A DNA stretch of 64,000 bases from Bryopsis sp. KO-2023 (lineage: Eukaryota; Chlorophyta; Ulvophyceae; Bryopsidales; Bryopsidaceae): positions 248,001 to 312,000 of the forward strand of contig BSYQ01000002.1 of assembly GCA_030272585.1 (NCBI GenBank), read 5' to 3'. Shown here piece by piece: positions 21,018-30,463 of the stretch. The translations under genes and the position numbers were made by a program. The notes below the pieces were generated by a model, which was not told the origin of the DNA, made no database searches, and was given only the letters and a program-made list of their open reading frames with translations. Within the stretch, counting starts at the first letter, position 1. The number at the start of each line of letters is the position of its first letter.

Positions 21018-21313
21018 TGTGGTGAAAAAAGAGAGTCGGGAATAGATGGGGAAGTATTAGGGGAGTAAATGAGATGAATTGGGACGCGAGGGTGTTTGCG
21101 GCTGAACGGCCGAGTTGTGGTGATGGGAGAAAACTTGTGGTGAATCTGTGTTGTGGAGTTGTGGCTGGGAATTCGGGAAGAGACAAGGGAACGATATTTA
21201 GGGGAACTGTTATTCTTGTAAGGTCGCCTTATTTGCTTTGAGTTAACGGAGCGACTTGTCTGCGAACGTTTCGTTTCAGTGTATCAAACAGTTTGCAAAA
21301 ACTTTATTCCACA
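21018..21313 (+). repeat. Element E 5' LTR (296 bp)
   Basis: Direct repeat of 26680-26975. A TATA-like GATATTTAGG lies near 21194. The last base A forms the first base of the gag start codon. Confidence 0.94.
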
Positions 21314-23844
21314 TGGTTTCGGAGCGCAACCCCCTGGGGTTTTTACTCCTGTTGTATGGGCTTCTTTGGCTCACTATGACGAGCCCTTTCGCGCCACATA
21401 TTCTGGTCGAAAGGTCGACCCTGTTGCGTCGCAAGGAGCGACGAAAAATATGGAGCGCGACTCTTGCTCCTCGTCCGGTAACACTTATTGAGTTTTTGCG
21501 TTGGGTTTCGAGGGCGCTGTTATTAACTCTACTTCAGATAGGAGGGGTCGAACAACACCCTGGACCTTCGTCTGGGGAACAGCGCTACTCGGCCTGGACG
21601 CGAGAACTGGACCAATGGCTGTGGGCAGTGGTGACTGCAGCCAATACTTCGTTTGGCTCACGACTCAAGGCGCTGCTCAAGTATTTCGACTTGAACGCCT
21701 CGGGTGGCCAGGTTATCGCCAGGATCGCCGCTGAGATTGCAGAGAAGGACGCAACTGAGTTGGTGAACGAATTTCACGGAGGGACGGTTCCTGGCGGAGG
21801 GTTTACGACGTCACACCGGTGGGCCTGCTTAAGAAAACGCTTGGAGGAGACGTTGCCGCATCCAACAACACTGGATGTTGAGCGATTACTGACGAACATG
21901 AAGAAGGGACCTCACGAATCGTTACGAGGTTTTGTTAAAAGATTCGTTTTGAGAGCACAGTCATATCCTACCTCTCAGTTGGATGTGCAACGTGCGGCAC
22001 ATATATTATATCGAAAGCTGCCTGCGTCCCTCCAACAAGGTTTAGCGGTTACTCCTTTGACTAATTGCTCTCTTGACAAATTGGAGGAAACGGTGGTGAC
22101 TTACGTCAATTGGAATACAGTGTCGACTTCTCCAGGCAAACTCCCAGCGCCCGACTACATGGATTTGGATCAGTTGCAGTTGGGGGCGCATGGCTTGGCG
22201 AAAGAAGACGAATTGGAAAGGGAACAGCACGTGGAGGGCTTGAGATATCAACGAGGGAAGTCACGACCCCCAGTCGTGGAAGGAGACAAAATTCATTTTG
22301 ATCGTATCGATGGTCCGATGTCCCTGGTTGCGGCGTGGAAAGCATTAGTGACGACAGGTCGCTATTATCGACAGCTTTCTCAGGAACATCTACAGCGTTT
22401 GGGGAATAAGGACATGCATCGTCACATGCGTGATATGGGGATTCAGCAAGTGCGTTTTCGTGATCACACTGTGGTGCCTGACGACTACATTGACGAACAC
22501 TCGGTCCAGGGATCTGATGATGCGGACCAGGTGGGACGTGTGACCGAGTTAAACGACGACGACGCTGATGCGTTGTTTCCTATGACGACGGCGCCATGTT
22601 CCGAACATCCACAGTCGTCGATCGTGATCCGTGCAGAGAATTCGTCTCTCACTGAATATTATGATGCGCGAGAGGATTTTTCGCAAACCAACGGTTCGAT
22701 GGCAGTTTCTCGCGTGGATGAGGGTGAGGTGGTGGACAGCGGGCCTCCTTTTTCGACCACACGGTTTTTGGGAATGCGTCTGCGAGATGTGGATCTCTCC
22801 AGACTTTCGATTCCGGATCAAGTCTTACAGCAGCCGCCATTTACGTCATCTCCCCCAATTCGACCTGTGGTTTCGAATGTTGAAGTTCCCCCTGCGCCTC
22901 CGTTTTCCTGGACTGCACCCATTTCTGGCGGACCAGTCGTGAATGCGCCGTTCCCTGCACCTTTGGATGATGGGGCGCCTTCCCGCCAGCTGGCTTTCGC
23001 GGATTTGGATATTGCGTCGTCTTCTTCTCGCGATGTGTCCATGTTGGAGGCTCCAGTGGTGGAAACGATTTTGGAATCATCGACGACAACCTCTGATGTG
23101 GGCGACCAGGTGGAATTGCTCAGTTGCCAGCTTTTGGATTCTACTCCTCCATTGAAGTGTAATCATGTTCAAGGCAAACAAAAAAAATCGCTGCATGTCC
23201 CTCTTTGGGCGAATGATACGCGACTGTCCGCCCTTGTGGATACGGGGGCGACTCACAGCTTTGTGCAACTGGCCCTCGTCAAATCCTTACATCAAGAAGG
23301 ACGCATGCGCCCTTGTGGTCGCACTGTGGTGTTTGGTAACGGCGAATCCGCTCCTATTCTTGGACAGCTGGAGTTGGAGGTTCGAGTCTCGCCTGAGGCG
23401 ACGGGAACGTTTTCTGTTTCCTTATATGTGCTTTCAGGGAAGGGGCCGCCTCTCATTTTGGGCTTTCCATTTTTAGAGCAACACGGCTTTTTGGTGGACT
23501 GCTCTCGCCGGTTGTTAACGCGCCCCCATTCTCCTGTCGTTCACTGCGATCGGGCATCCTCCACCTCTCCCCCTGTGCGCCTTCTGTCTACTCTCTCACC
23601 TCTGACGATCCCTGCCGGCGCCACCCTGGCTGTGCCCACTGACGCCTCCCTCTCCAATGCAGACTTGTGCCATGTCCAAGTCCATCCCCAGCTGGCCCAA
23701 AAATACCACCTTCACGTGCTTTCTTCGGGCATCGACCGTGCGGGTACCTTCAAGGTGGTCCTCCACAACCTGGCCTCCTCCCCCTGTTCCCTCCCCACTG
23801 ACCTCCCCTTCTGTCAGTTGTGGCTTCGGTCACAAAAAAACTGA
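21313..23844 (+). CDS. gag-pro: Element E Gag-protease with 2A-like leader
   Basis: The first ATG uses the final A of the LTR and the TG of the PBS, so residues M-V-S-E are encoded by the PBS itself; the frame upstream inside the LTR has only a TTG. Residues 8-21 are hydrophobic (LGFLLLLYGLLWL), followed by a basic patch and a Leu-rich stretch (ALLLTLLQI). This runs into GGVEQHPGP at 77-85, a match to the 2A recoding motif D-V/I-E-x-N-P-G-P with D to G and N to H changes. Gag-like sequence follows (about 90-330), then a Pro/Ser linker. A retropepsin with VDTGATHSF has its catalytic Asp at 643. No CCHC knuckle is visible. If 2A acts, an 84-residue leader would be released from Gag. The frame stops at TGA 23842-23844, within the frameshift signal. 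Confidence 0.88.
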   Translation: MVSERNPLGFLLLLYGLLWLTMTSPFAPHILVERSTLLRRKERRKIWSATLAPRPVTLIEFLRWVSRALLLTLLQIGGVEQHPGPSSGEQRYSAWTRELDQWLWAVVTAANTSFGSRLKALLKYFDLNASGGQVIARIAAEIAEKDATELVNEFHGGTVPGGGFTTSHRWACLRKRLEETLPHPTTLDVERLLTNMKKGPHESLRGFVKRFVLRAQSYPTSQLDVQRAAHILYRKLPASLQQGLAVTPLTNCSLDKLEETVVTYVNWNTVSTSPGKLPAPDYMDLDQLQLGAHGLAKEDELEREQHVEGLRYQRGKSRPPVVEGDKIHFDRIDGPMSLVAAWKALVTTGRYYRQLSQEHLQRLGNKDMHRHMRDMGIQQVRFRDHTVVPDDYIDEHSVQGSDDADQVGRVTELNDDDADALFPMTTAPCSEHPQSSIVIRAENSSLTEYYDAREDFSQTNGSMAVSRVDEGEVVDSGPPFSTTRFLGMRLRDVDLSRLSIPDQVLQQPPFTSSPPIRPVVSNVEVPPAPPFSWTAPISGGPVVNAPFPAPLDDGAPSRQLAFADLDIASSSSRDVSMLEAPVVETILESSTTTSDVGDQVELLSCQLLDSTPPLKCNHVQGKQKKSLHVPLWANDTRLSALVDTGATHSFVQLALVKSLHQEGRMRPCGRTVVFGNGESAPILGQLELEVRVSPEATGTFSVSLYVLSGKGPPLILGFPFLEQHGFLVDCSRRLLTRPHSPVVHCDRASSTSPPVRLLSTLSPLTIPAGATLAVPTDASLSNADLCHVQVHPQLAQKYHLHVLSSGIDRAGTFKVVLHNLASSPCSLPTDLPFCQLWLRSQKN
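21314..21325 (+). promoter_or_regulatory. Element E primer-binding site
   Basis: TGGTTTCGGAGC directly abuts the LTR. A small hairpin AACCCC-CT-GGGGTT lies at 21328-21341. Confidence 0.9.
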
Positions 23845-26657
23845 ACCCTGTCCCGGTGGCCCCCCCCGGCCGCCGGGACCCCCCCCCTCCCTCCCCTCCC
23901 CCCTCCCCCCCTCTCACCTACACTGAGACCCCTCCCTTTGTCCCCTTTTACCATCACTTCCGTCTCCACTTCCCCTTCGGGCGCAGTTGGGTCCTCCCTC
24001 CCCATTCCAGCCGTAGCCTCACCCTCCCCCTCCGCCTCCCCCCTGGTTCCCTCTCCGACCTCGTCGACTCCCTCCCCCTCTGTGGCGTCCATTTTCGCGT
24101 CAAGTCTGACGGCTGCCGCATTTGGGGCATTGTGACCAACACCACCTCCCGCCCCCTCCACCTCACTGCCCGGATGACCCTGTGCTCTGCCCGTTCCACC
24201 TTGTCCTCCTTCGTCGTCCCCGACTCCTCCTCCTCGTTTCCCATTCCATCTCGTCCCTCCACCTGTCCTTTCCGTCTTCCCTCGGAGTTGGCAGGGAAGA
24301 TTTCCTCCCTCCCGACAGACCTGGCTACAGAACCGAACCCTGAAGTGGCGAAGTTGATTCGGGAATTCCCCGAGGTATTTTCCAATACTCTGGGCTGCTG
24401 CAAGTCTCACACTGTGGGACCGCTACCCTTCGACTTTTTGCCCCCTCCTCAAGAACATGTCAAGTCGTTACTCAGCGGCCCAGTGGAGGAGGAAAAATTA
24501 TGGTCTCAAATTCAGGAGTGGGAAAGCCAGGGCATCGTTCGAGAGGTACAGAAAGAACCTTTTCTGATCCCGATTTTTGGTATACCGAAAAAAGACAGTA
24601 CCCTGACTAGATGGGTTTCTGATTTTCGACGATTAAATGCATGTGTGGGAAAAAGGCCTTGCCAGTTGCCAACTGTTGAGCATTCGATCGCAGGAGTTAG
24701 ACCTTTTTCGATTGGCAGTTCTATTGATCTCAAGGATGCATATTTTCAAGTGAAAATGCATGCTGATGCATCTCGTTTTATGGGGCTGCAATGCAAAAAT
24801 CGGTGGTACGTGTGGAATAGACTCCCACAGGGGTATTCTAATGCGAGTTTTGAATTTACTCGAGCGATTAGAACCGCTATAGTTCGGGCTCAGAAAAGAA
24901 TGAATTCTCAAATATTGTCTTATTTGGATGACGTTATTTTGCTGTCGGAAAATAAGGTGCAGCACAAAAGGGACTTGCGAATTTTGCTGGAAGAGTTGCG
25001 TAGGGATGGGTGGACTGTAGGGTATAAAAAATGCGCTTTTTTTCAAACCGAATTCGAATTTTTGGGGATAAAATTATCGACGAGAGGGATGACGCCAGGT
25101 GCAAAACTTTGGAATAAATTGGAAACTTTGAAAAAGCCAGTGACCAAAACAGAGTGGCGTTCGGTGAGAGGATGGTTCAATCAGTTGGCTCGTTTTGTTT
25201 TTCAAGGTCAGAAAGCGTTAAAAAGTTTACAGCAGGCAGAATTGTTATCGTGTGAGGTGAAGTGGAGGGAGTTCCTGGCTTTTTTGCGTGCACATACTGT
25301 TCGGTGCAGTTATGTCGGGAAAAATTCCCAGTCTTTTGTTGTGTCCGTAGACGCTTCGAAGTTTGGGTGGGGAGCAGTTTTATTAAATAAACAAAAAATA
25401 ATAAAATGCGCCAGTGGTTCGTGGGCTAAGTCTTTTAGACACAAAATGTCTAACGAATTAGAATTAGAAGGAGTGTTGCGATCGCTGGATGTGTTTAGGC
25501 CCTGGATATTCGGTCAGTCAGTGGTCGTAATGACTGATAATTCTTCAGTGCAAAGCTTTATGAATCCGGCTAATACTAGCGATTTTATCAAGAGGCGGCT
25601 TGATAAGATATTAGCGGTGGCTCCAGAGGTCAGATTTATTCCAGGTGCAGCCAACGTGGTGCCTGACTTATTGTCACGTTTTGAAGAAGGAAACAAGGTA
25701 CATGCAGCGGCAGTCAAACCAACGGAAAGAGATTGGCAAGAGGTGCATCAAGGGCATGTGGGTGTCTACCAATCATGGGCTCGTGAACGGAGGCTGAAGA
25801 AGGGTTTTTCTCACGACGAAATAAAACAAAGAGTGTCGGCGTGTGAGGTGTGTCAGCGTTTTCAAAAGCGAACGCCTTGCGCGGACTTTGGTTATATACG
25901 GCAGTCGACAGCTCCTAATGCGGTGGTCGCATTAGATTTCGTGGGCCCAGTACAGAAATCTGCGAAGGGTAATAAGTTTTTTTTAGTGTTGATTGATGCT
26001 CTTACAAGACAAACTCTAGTTCGAGCTTGTAAGCTTAATTCGGCAGCGGCAGCTGTAACGGCGTTGAAAGAGTGGGAGGTCAAATTTGGAAAAATAAAAA
26101 ACGTGATGACCGACAATGCTAGTTGCTTTTGGTCTTGGGCGTTTACTGGATTTTGTATTTCACGAAATATCGAGAGGATTTATGTGCCGCCGTATTCGCA
26201 TAAATCCAACGGTCTCGTGGAGCGAGCTAATCAGAATGTGATTGGTCGCATTCGTCGACTGATGTTGGCGATGAAAACGCGGGACTGGGAGAGTGTATTG
26301 GGTCAGACGCAACAGGCTTTAGATACTATGGTGAACAGGGTGACGCAGTTTACTCCGACAGAGCTCAGGCAAGCAGGGCCATCTACGTGGAAGGTCGCAG
26401 TTCAACGTATGATGGCTCACAGGCAAAAGGTGAACGCGAAGTATCGCAAGGGATTACGGGAACGAGAATGGAAGAACGGACAGAGAGTTTACGTTTACGA
26501 TTTCAAAAGGGAAACTCGTAAACAACACAAGTTTGATCCCTATTGGGTCGGACCGGGTCTTATTGTGGGAAGGGAGTCTAGAACTATTTTGAAAGTGTCG
26601 ATGCCGCATCAAGTAATCAGGATTCACTCTGATTTTGTTTTTCCTGTGAACGGTTAG
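23820..26657 (+). CDS. pol: Element E Pol: RT-RNase H-integrase
   Basis: The frame has no plausible ATG near its start (it opens with GTG) and is entered by -1 slippage at 23835-23841. A Pro/Ser-rich first 180 residues leads to a reverse transcriptase with WVSDFRRLNACV, SSIDLKDAYFQV and catalytic YLDDVILLS. RNase H shows VVSVDASKFGWGAVLL and MTDNSS. Integrase has an HHCC-type module (HQGHVG ... CEVCQRF) and Asp-Asp-Glu in ALDFVGP, MTDNAS and NGLVERANQ. A GPY/F-like YWVGPGLIV precedes the C-terminus. It ends 22 bases before the LTR and has no chromodomain. Which Gypsy clade it joins needs a tree. Confidence 0.94.
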   Translation: MASVTKKLNPVPVAPPGRRDPPPPSPPPSPPLTYTETPPFVPFYHHFRLHFPFGRSWVLPPHSSRSLTLPLRLPPGSLSDLVDSLPLCGVHFRVKSDGCRIWGIVTNTTSRPLHLTARMTLCSARSTLSSFVVPDSSSSFPIPSRPSTCPFRLPSELAGKISSLPTDLATEPNPEVAKLIREFPEVFSNTLGCCKSHTVGPLPFDFLPPPQEHVKSLLSGPVEEEKLWSQIQEWESQGIVREVQKEPFLIPIFGIPKKDSTLTRWVSDFRRLNACVGKRPCQLPTVEHSIAGVRPFSIGSSIDLKDAYFQVKMHADASRFMGLQCKNRWYVWNRLPQGYSNASFEFTRAIRTAIVRAQKRMNSQILSYLDDVILLSENKVQHKRDLRILLEELRRDGWTVGYKKCAFFQTEFEFLGIKLSTRGMTPGAKLWNKLETLKKPVTKTEWRSVRGWFNQLARFVFQGQKALKSLQQAELLSCEVKWREFLAFLRAHTVRCSYVGKNSQSFVVSVDASKFGWGAVLLNKQKIIKCASGSWAKSFRHKMSNELELEGVLRSLDVFRPWIFGQSVVVMTDNSSVQSFMNPANTSDFIKRRLDKILAVAPEVRFIPGAANVVPDLLSRFEEGNKVHAAAVKPTERDWQEVHQGHVGVYQSWARERRLKKGFSHDEIKQRVSACEVCQRFQKRTPCADFGYIRQSTAPNAVVALDFVGPVQKSAKGNKFFLVLIDALTRQTLVRACKLNSAAAAVTALKEWEVKFGKIKNVMTDNASCFWSWAFTGFCISRNIERIYVPPYSHKSNGLVERANQNVIGRIRRLMLAMKTRDWESVLGQTQQALDTMVNRVTQFTPTELRQAGPSTWKVAVQRMMAHRQKVNAKYRKGLREREWKNGQRVYVYDFKRETRKQHKFDPYWVGPGLIVGRESRTILKVSMPHQVIRIHSDFVFPVNG
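23835..23841 (+). promoter_or_regulatory. -1 frameshift site AAAAAAC with downstream hairpin (element E)
   Basis: The gag frame ends CAA AAA AAC TGA, so A AAA AAC is in the correct phase for -1 slippage. A GC-rich hairpin follows: 23850-23860 pairs with 23869-23879 (11 bp with one G-U), loop about 8 nt, spacer 8 nt. Slippery site, spacer and stem together form a standard frameshift signal. Confidence 0.88.
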
Positions 26658-26679
26658 AGAAAGAACGCGCAGGGAAGCG
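26658..26679 (+). promoter_or_regulatory. Element E polypurine tract region
   Basis: AGAAAGAA and AGGGAAG words lie between the pol stop and the 3' LTR, the expected place of the tract. Confidence 0.55.
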
Positions 26680-26975
26680 TGTGGTGAAAAAAGAGAGTCG
26701 GGAATAGATGGGGAAGTATTAGGGGAGTAAATGAGATGAATTGGGACGCGAGGGTGTTTGCGGCTGAACGGCCGAGTTGTGGTGATGGGAGAAAACTTGT
26801 GGTGAATCTGTGTTGTGGAGTTGTGGCTGGGAATTCGGGAAGAGACAAGGGAACGATATTTAGGGGAACTGTTATTCTTGTAAGGTCGCCTTATTTGCTT
26901 TGAGTTAACGGAGCGACTTGTCTGCGAACGTTTCGTTTCAGTGTATCAAACAGTTTGCAAAAACTTTATTCCACA
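26680..26975 (+). repeat. Element E 3' LTR (296 bp)
   Basis: Reads like 21018-21313 throughout. Followed by TTTC and then CCAGGGGATCGAGG. Confidence 0.94.
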
Positions 26976-28846
26976 TTTCCCAGGGGATCGAGGGGTCTGG
27001 GGATCGTCTTGGGTGGAGAAGTTATAGACTCGAAGGCCTGTTGGAACCCAGGCGACCTGCGCTTCGTCGCTGCTCGCCGCTTCTACCGGATTCGGAGGAG
27101 TAGAGAGAGGATTTTCCCAACCTGAGCCAGGATTTTTACAAGTGTCCATTCACCCTTCGATCTAGTGAATGCTGGCTCTAAAACTGGGCCAGAATTCGAG
27201 AGAAGTCCAAAATACCCTTCAAGCCAATGAAGGATCCCAACTTAAGAAACCAGAAACCCACAACTCAAAAGGAATATGTCGATAGACCTCAAAAACTGCC
27301 CCAAGCCTCAAAACTGGCATTCACAAAGAAACAAATACAAAGCACCATCAAACAACACTGGAATGGTAGGTAGGGAGGAAAAAAAACACAAAAAATCTAC
27401 TGAACCCTCGTTCTGCCTAAATATTCCCCTGTCAGACCTCCCTGGCACTACCTCCAGTACCATTTCATCTGAGTAACTGTCCTGCAAAACCCTGATTACT
27501 GTGTAATCCTGCAGGATCTACCTTTTTTCCTCACATCTAACGAAGTATCCAGCCAACAAGCACCACTCCACGCCTTACAGAAAGAAAGAGTGGAGAACAA
27601 GAACAAAAAGCAGGGGACACAGCTCTTATTCCAAAGCTTGAAAACAAAGATTCCTAAGATTTCTAGTGTTGTTTTCTAGAAATCAGAATGAAATTAAAGG
27701 ACAGTGTGGGATTTTGAGATAATGGACGAGTATATGAGTTAAACGTGTGGGCTGATGATTCCAGTCATGTTTGGGTTGGTCAGCACTTGTACAGGGAAGT
27801 GGGAAGTTCTCTGAAGTGCTAGTGAAGTGAGGGCAGTACTGTTTGTAGGCACTACTTGTTCTTAGGGTATAAGGAGGCCAACAGTTGTGCGTTGGGAACA
27901 GTTCTTGAACACGTGATTGGTATTGCTGTGTTTTGGATTAGTTGGATGGGTATCAGTGCATGGTTATGTCGCTGTAGAGTTGTTGGTTGGGACAGTTATG
28001 GAATGGCACGAAGGTATTTGGTTGTGCTGTGGGTGAACAAATTTGACTTTTTTGCTCTGTTGTAAAAGACCGCGTTCTACAGTAGGGAAGGGCTTTATAC
28101 GAAGTATCCTCCTGGAAGGGAGTCCTATTTGTGTTTTTCAAAAGGCAACAATAGTATAAATGGGGAGGTGACTCTTCTGTCCAGCTTATTTTCCGAATCA
28201 GCAGTTTTTAATAACTCAAATCGCACTCTGATGAGGAAGAAAGGCGGAAATTTGATGGACCATCTAAATGAACACTTGTATTTCACGAAAACAATCTGGC
28301 TCAATAGCTCATATATATTTTTTGTATTTCCTGTCAAAAATGGGGTGAGCCACCAAAGAAGATGGACAACTGAAATGAAATGAAACAAAATAAAATAAAA
28401 TCAGAGAAGGGGATGGAATATTACCACAGCTATGGGACAAACAACTGGTGACAGGTTGGACTAGGGATGGCCATGTCCACGTAATAGCAGTGCTATTACA
28501 ACACTTGTGAGAATCTGTCTTGCAAAAACATTTTGGCTGAGATTCTACCATCTCTTGGTTGTGTGCTGTGCGTGGAGTTATGGCAGTACTGGGAGTTGAA
28601 CCCAGTCATTGACCGACAGCCGCCAGTGGATAGTTTCACCATTTATATCATGAATCTTGTTTTCTTTACGTTGGTGCGCCTTTGGCGATCCAACATGAAA
28701 CCAAAACAAGCATCCTGTTGCTGAAAACGATGAGGGATTTGATCTAAATCTTGATGCCATCAGAACCCACTCAGAATTTCAACCTCTGTGATTTTAAGAG
28801 CAGAAAACTCAATCTGAAATGCAAGTCAATGCAGTGAAAAATCTAC
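26976..28846. other. Host sequence, no gene supported
   Basis: The first 45 bases repeat 20707-20752 with about three changes, then diverge. The rest is AT-rich with only short frames. A perfect T-arm-like hairpin CTGGGAGTTGAACCCAG lies at 28589-28605; its minus strand matches a Pol III B box, but no cloverleaf surrounds it. Confidence 0.45.
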
Positions 28847-29058
28847 CTGAGCGTGCTGCGTGTGGCGTACCGAATACCATCCCAGTCAGACAATTTGTCC
28901 ACTATGATGTCTTTCAGGGTCACATCATCTGTGGTGCATTCGTCAGCTGGAATTCTGGCACAGGCCCACATCCCGACAGCCTCACAAACTCTCAATGCAA
29001 ACAAGTGCTTGTGGGCATTCACCAGCCTGCAGTTGTCCACCCACCACCACAAATCATG
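28847..29058 (-). CDS. Exon-like segment of an unidentified gene
   Basis: One minus-strand frame is open and protein-like (ALRVCEAVGMWACARIPADE, then DIIVDKLSDWDGIRYATR). It ends at a good donor, CTCAG followed by GTAGAT at 28841-28846, and candidate acceptors ending CTGCAG lie at 29027-29029 and 29062-29064. The other two frames are riddled with stops. I recognise no family. It may belong to the same gene as the next two entries. Confidence 0.3.
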
Positions 29059-29091
29059 TTTCTGCAGTCCATTTCATCAAGAGTCTAAACA

Positions 29092-29424
29092 TCATCTCTG
29101 CAGCCGATGCAAAAACACTGTGGCTGGTGGCAGGGGTTCAAGCTTTTCCACATATTGATTATGCAAGGCGGTGAGATTCTCATTGGCATCGATGGTGGGG
29201 TTGAAACAGTTTTGAATGCACCTTGAAACGATGACTGGTATTGTCAGGGAATCCATTTGATTTTGAGGAATTCCCACAGTTGGCTCCCTGATTGTATTGA
29301 GAACGCGTACTTTGAGACAATGCTGGTGAAGTTTGCTGTTGGGATAGCCCTTGCAGAGTGCAATGCCGTAACAGGCCGCCTTCAGCAGCCGTCTGTTTTG
29401 TGATGTCAAGCTCCACACCCACAC
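29092..29424 (-). CDS. Exon-like segment of an unidentified gene
   Basis: A 110-codon minus-strand frame begins right after an acceptor-like TACTTCCAG and reads SQNRRLLKAACYGIALCKG and later QMDSLTIPVIVSRCIQNCF, which has a plausible helical composition. Its 3' boundary is unclear. No family is recognised. A second frame is also open over much of it, which lowers confidence. Confidence 0.25.
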   Translation of the reverse strand: MWVWSLTSQNRRLLKAACYGIALCKGYPNSKLHQHCLKVRVLNTIREPTVGIPQNQMDSLTIPVIVSRCIQNCFNPTIDANENLTALHNQYVEKLEPLPPATVFLHRLQR

Positions 29425-29858
29425 CTGGAAGTAAACTCAACAGATGTGATCCCCCCCCCCTTTGCTCACTGAGTGATCAACAGCTACTGAAAAACTGTGG
29501 ATTCAGATAGATTCCATGTGGGGAGTCCATCTACACTGACAAACATGCACTTGACGGGGACCATAACAAGTTTTGCCAAAGCAGGTAAGGCAAAAACCTT
29601 CTCACCAAAAACACACACACACAGGGCATTAAGGAATCCAGGTCCAGCCGCACCTGACGTTTCAATGCATGCATTGATGGATTGATTAAGCAAACATGGA
29701 GTGAATGTCCCGCAGCATTTTGTCTGTTTGGGCATCCTCACTGCCGAAAGCTTCGCAGGCCAGGAACAATTGCCTTCCTCCAGGAGTGGACTCCTAAGAG
29801 AACACATCGATCATGGGACCCGCCCCATGAAATGGTGTCTGCAAGTAGCAAGAACCAC
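29425..29858 (-). other. Probable intron and unassigned exon sequence
   Basis: Lies between the exon-like segments. A frame ending GLPTWNLSESTVFQ at about 29487-29540 follows an acceptor-like TTTGTCAG and could be one more small exon. A poly-C run lies at 29451-29460. Confidence 0.25.
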
Positions 29859-30241
29859 CTGCAGCCGTCAGTGCCTTGTCGGGGCATTTTTCCAGGATCA
29901 AATCCCAGACCCGCTCGCACCTGACCAACACCTCCTGCTTCGATTCCAGCAGCAAGTTGAAAAACGTGAAGATCAGGGCATCCAGCGCTATTCTTTCCCG
30001 CCAGGGGTGGATGTCAGAAGCTGTTCCAAGCACTGGACGCTTGCCAGCCTCACAGCGGTCAGACTGTGTTAAAAAAAGGCCACAGACGGGGGACGAGGTG
30101 AGAAAGCTCCAACCCCGTTTCAAAGGTCCCCGGCTGAGAATAGAGCTGCCACAGCAACTGCGTGACGCTCGCTGTCGCCGAGCTCAGGTCATCCATGTCC
30201 AACAGAATTTCCCACAACATTTTTCGAATGTACTCCACCAC
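29859..30241 (-). pseudogene. Mot1/BTAF1-like HEAT-repeat exon, frameshifted
   Basis: A polypyrimidine tract ending CCCACAG gives an acceptor, and the frame continues in phase from the upstream exon. It reads MLWEILLDMDDLSSATASV and LSHLVPRLWPFF, then in another frame HSLTAVRLASVQCLEQLL, then in the third frame ALDALIFTFFNLLLESKQE and RVWDLILEKCP. In this order these match the HEAT-repeat part of Mot1/BTAF1 (known landmarks: LLELDDL, LVPRxWPF and LESxQEI). Two shifts of the same sign, near the T7 run at about 30070 and near 30010, break the frame, so this is a decayed copy or the assembly has indels. A donor-like CTGCAG followed by GTGGTT closes it at 29859. Confidence 0.55.
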
Positions 30242-30463
30242 CTGTGGGAAAAAAAAAGGGTAGAATTCCATCGATTCCTTTTTCCTTGGCATCGGCCAAT
30301 CAACGAAAGTGACGTCTTGCAACATAGGTCAATCACATGCTCATATTGGGCTCATGCATGGTGATTCACCACACATTGTTTATGCGTGCATCTCTTGATA
30401 AATCCTGAATCTGAGTTTCTGGGGACCCACAGACAAACCGCGCATCCTTACATCTTTACTGAC

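Larger units (their letters stand above)
21018..26975 (+). mobile_element. Element E: Ty3/Gypsy-type element without chromodomain, 5.96 kb
   Basis: Two 296-bp LTRs (21018-21313 and 26680-26975) start TGTGGTG and end TTCCACA. A 4-bp duplication TTTC lies at 21014-21017 and 26976-26979. PBS TGGTTTCGGAGC follows the left LTR with no gap. The gag-protease frame and the RT-RNase H-integrase frame overlap with a -1 frameshift signal. Protease lies in the gag frame and there is no zinc knuckle or chromodomain, so this is a different lineage from A, C and F. Both frames are open and the LTRs look identical, so it is young. Confidence 0.95.

Noticed and set aside
20282..21025. Arg-rich 247-codon plus-strand frame and its opposite-strand partners
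   Set aside because: GC-rich tandem duplication keeps several frames open on both strands; no splice or domain support.
23877..23935. C-rich tract as a regulatory G-quadruplex or i-motif
   Set aside because: It lies in coding sequence for a Pro-rich linker just after the frameshift stem; no independent evidence for a separate role.
28589..28605. Possible tRNA at a perfect T-arm-like hairpin
   Set aside because: No matching acceptor or anticodon stem; at most a relic.
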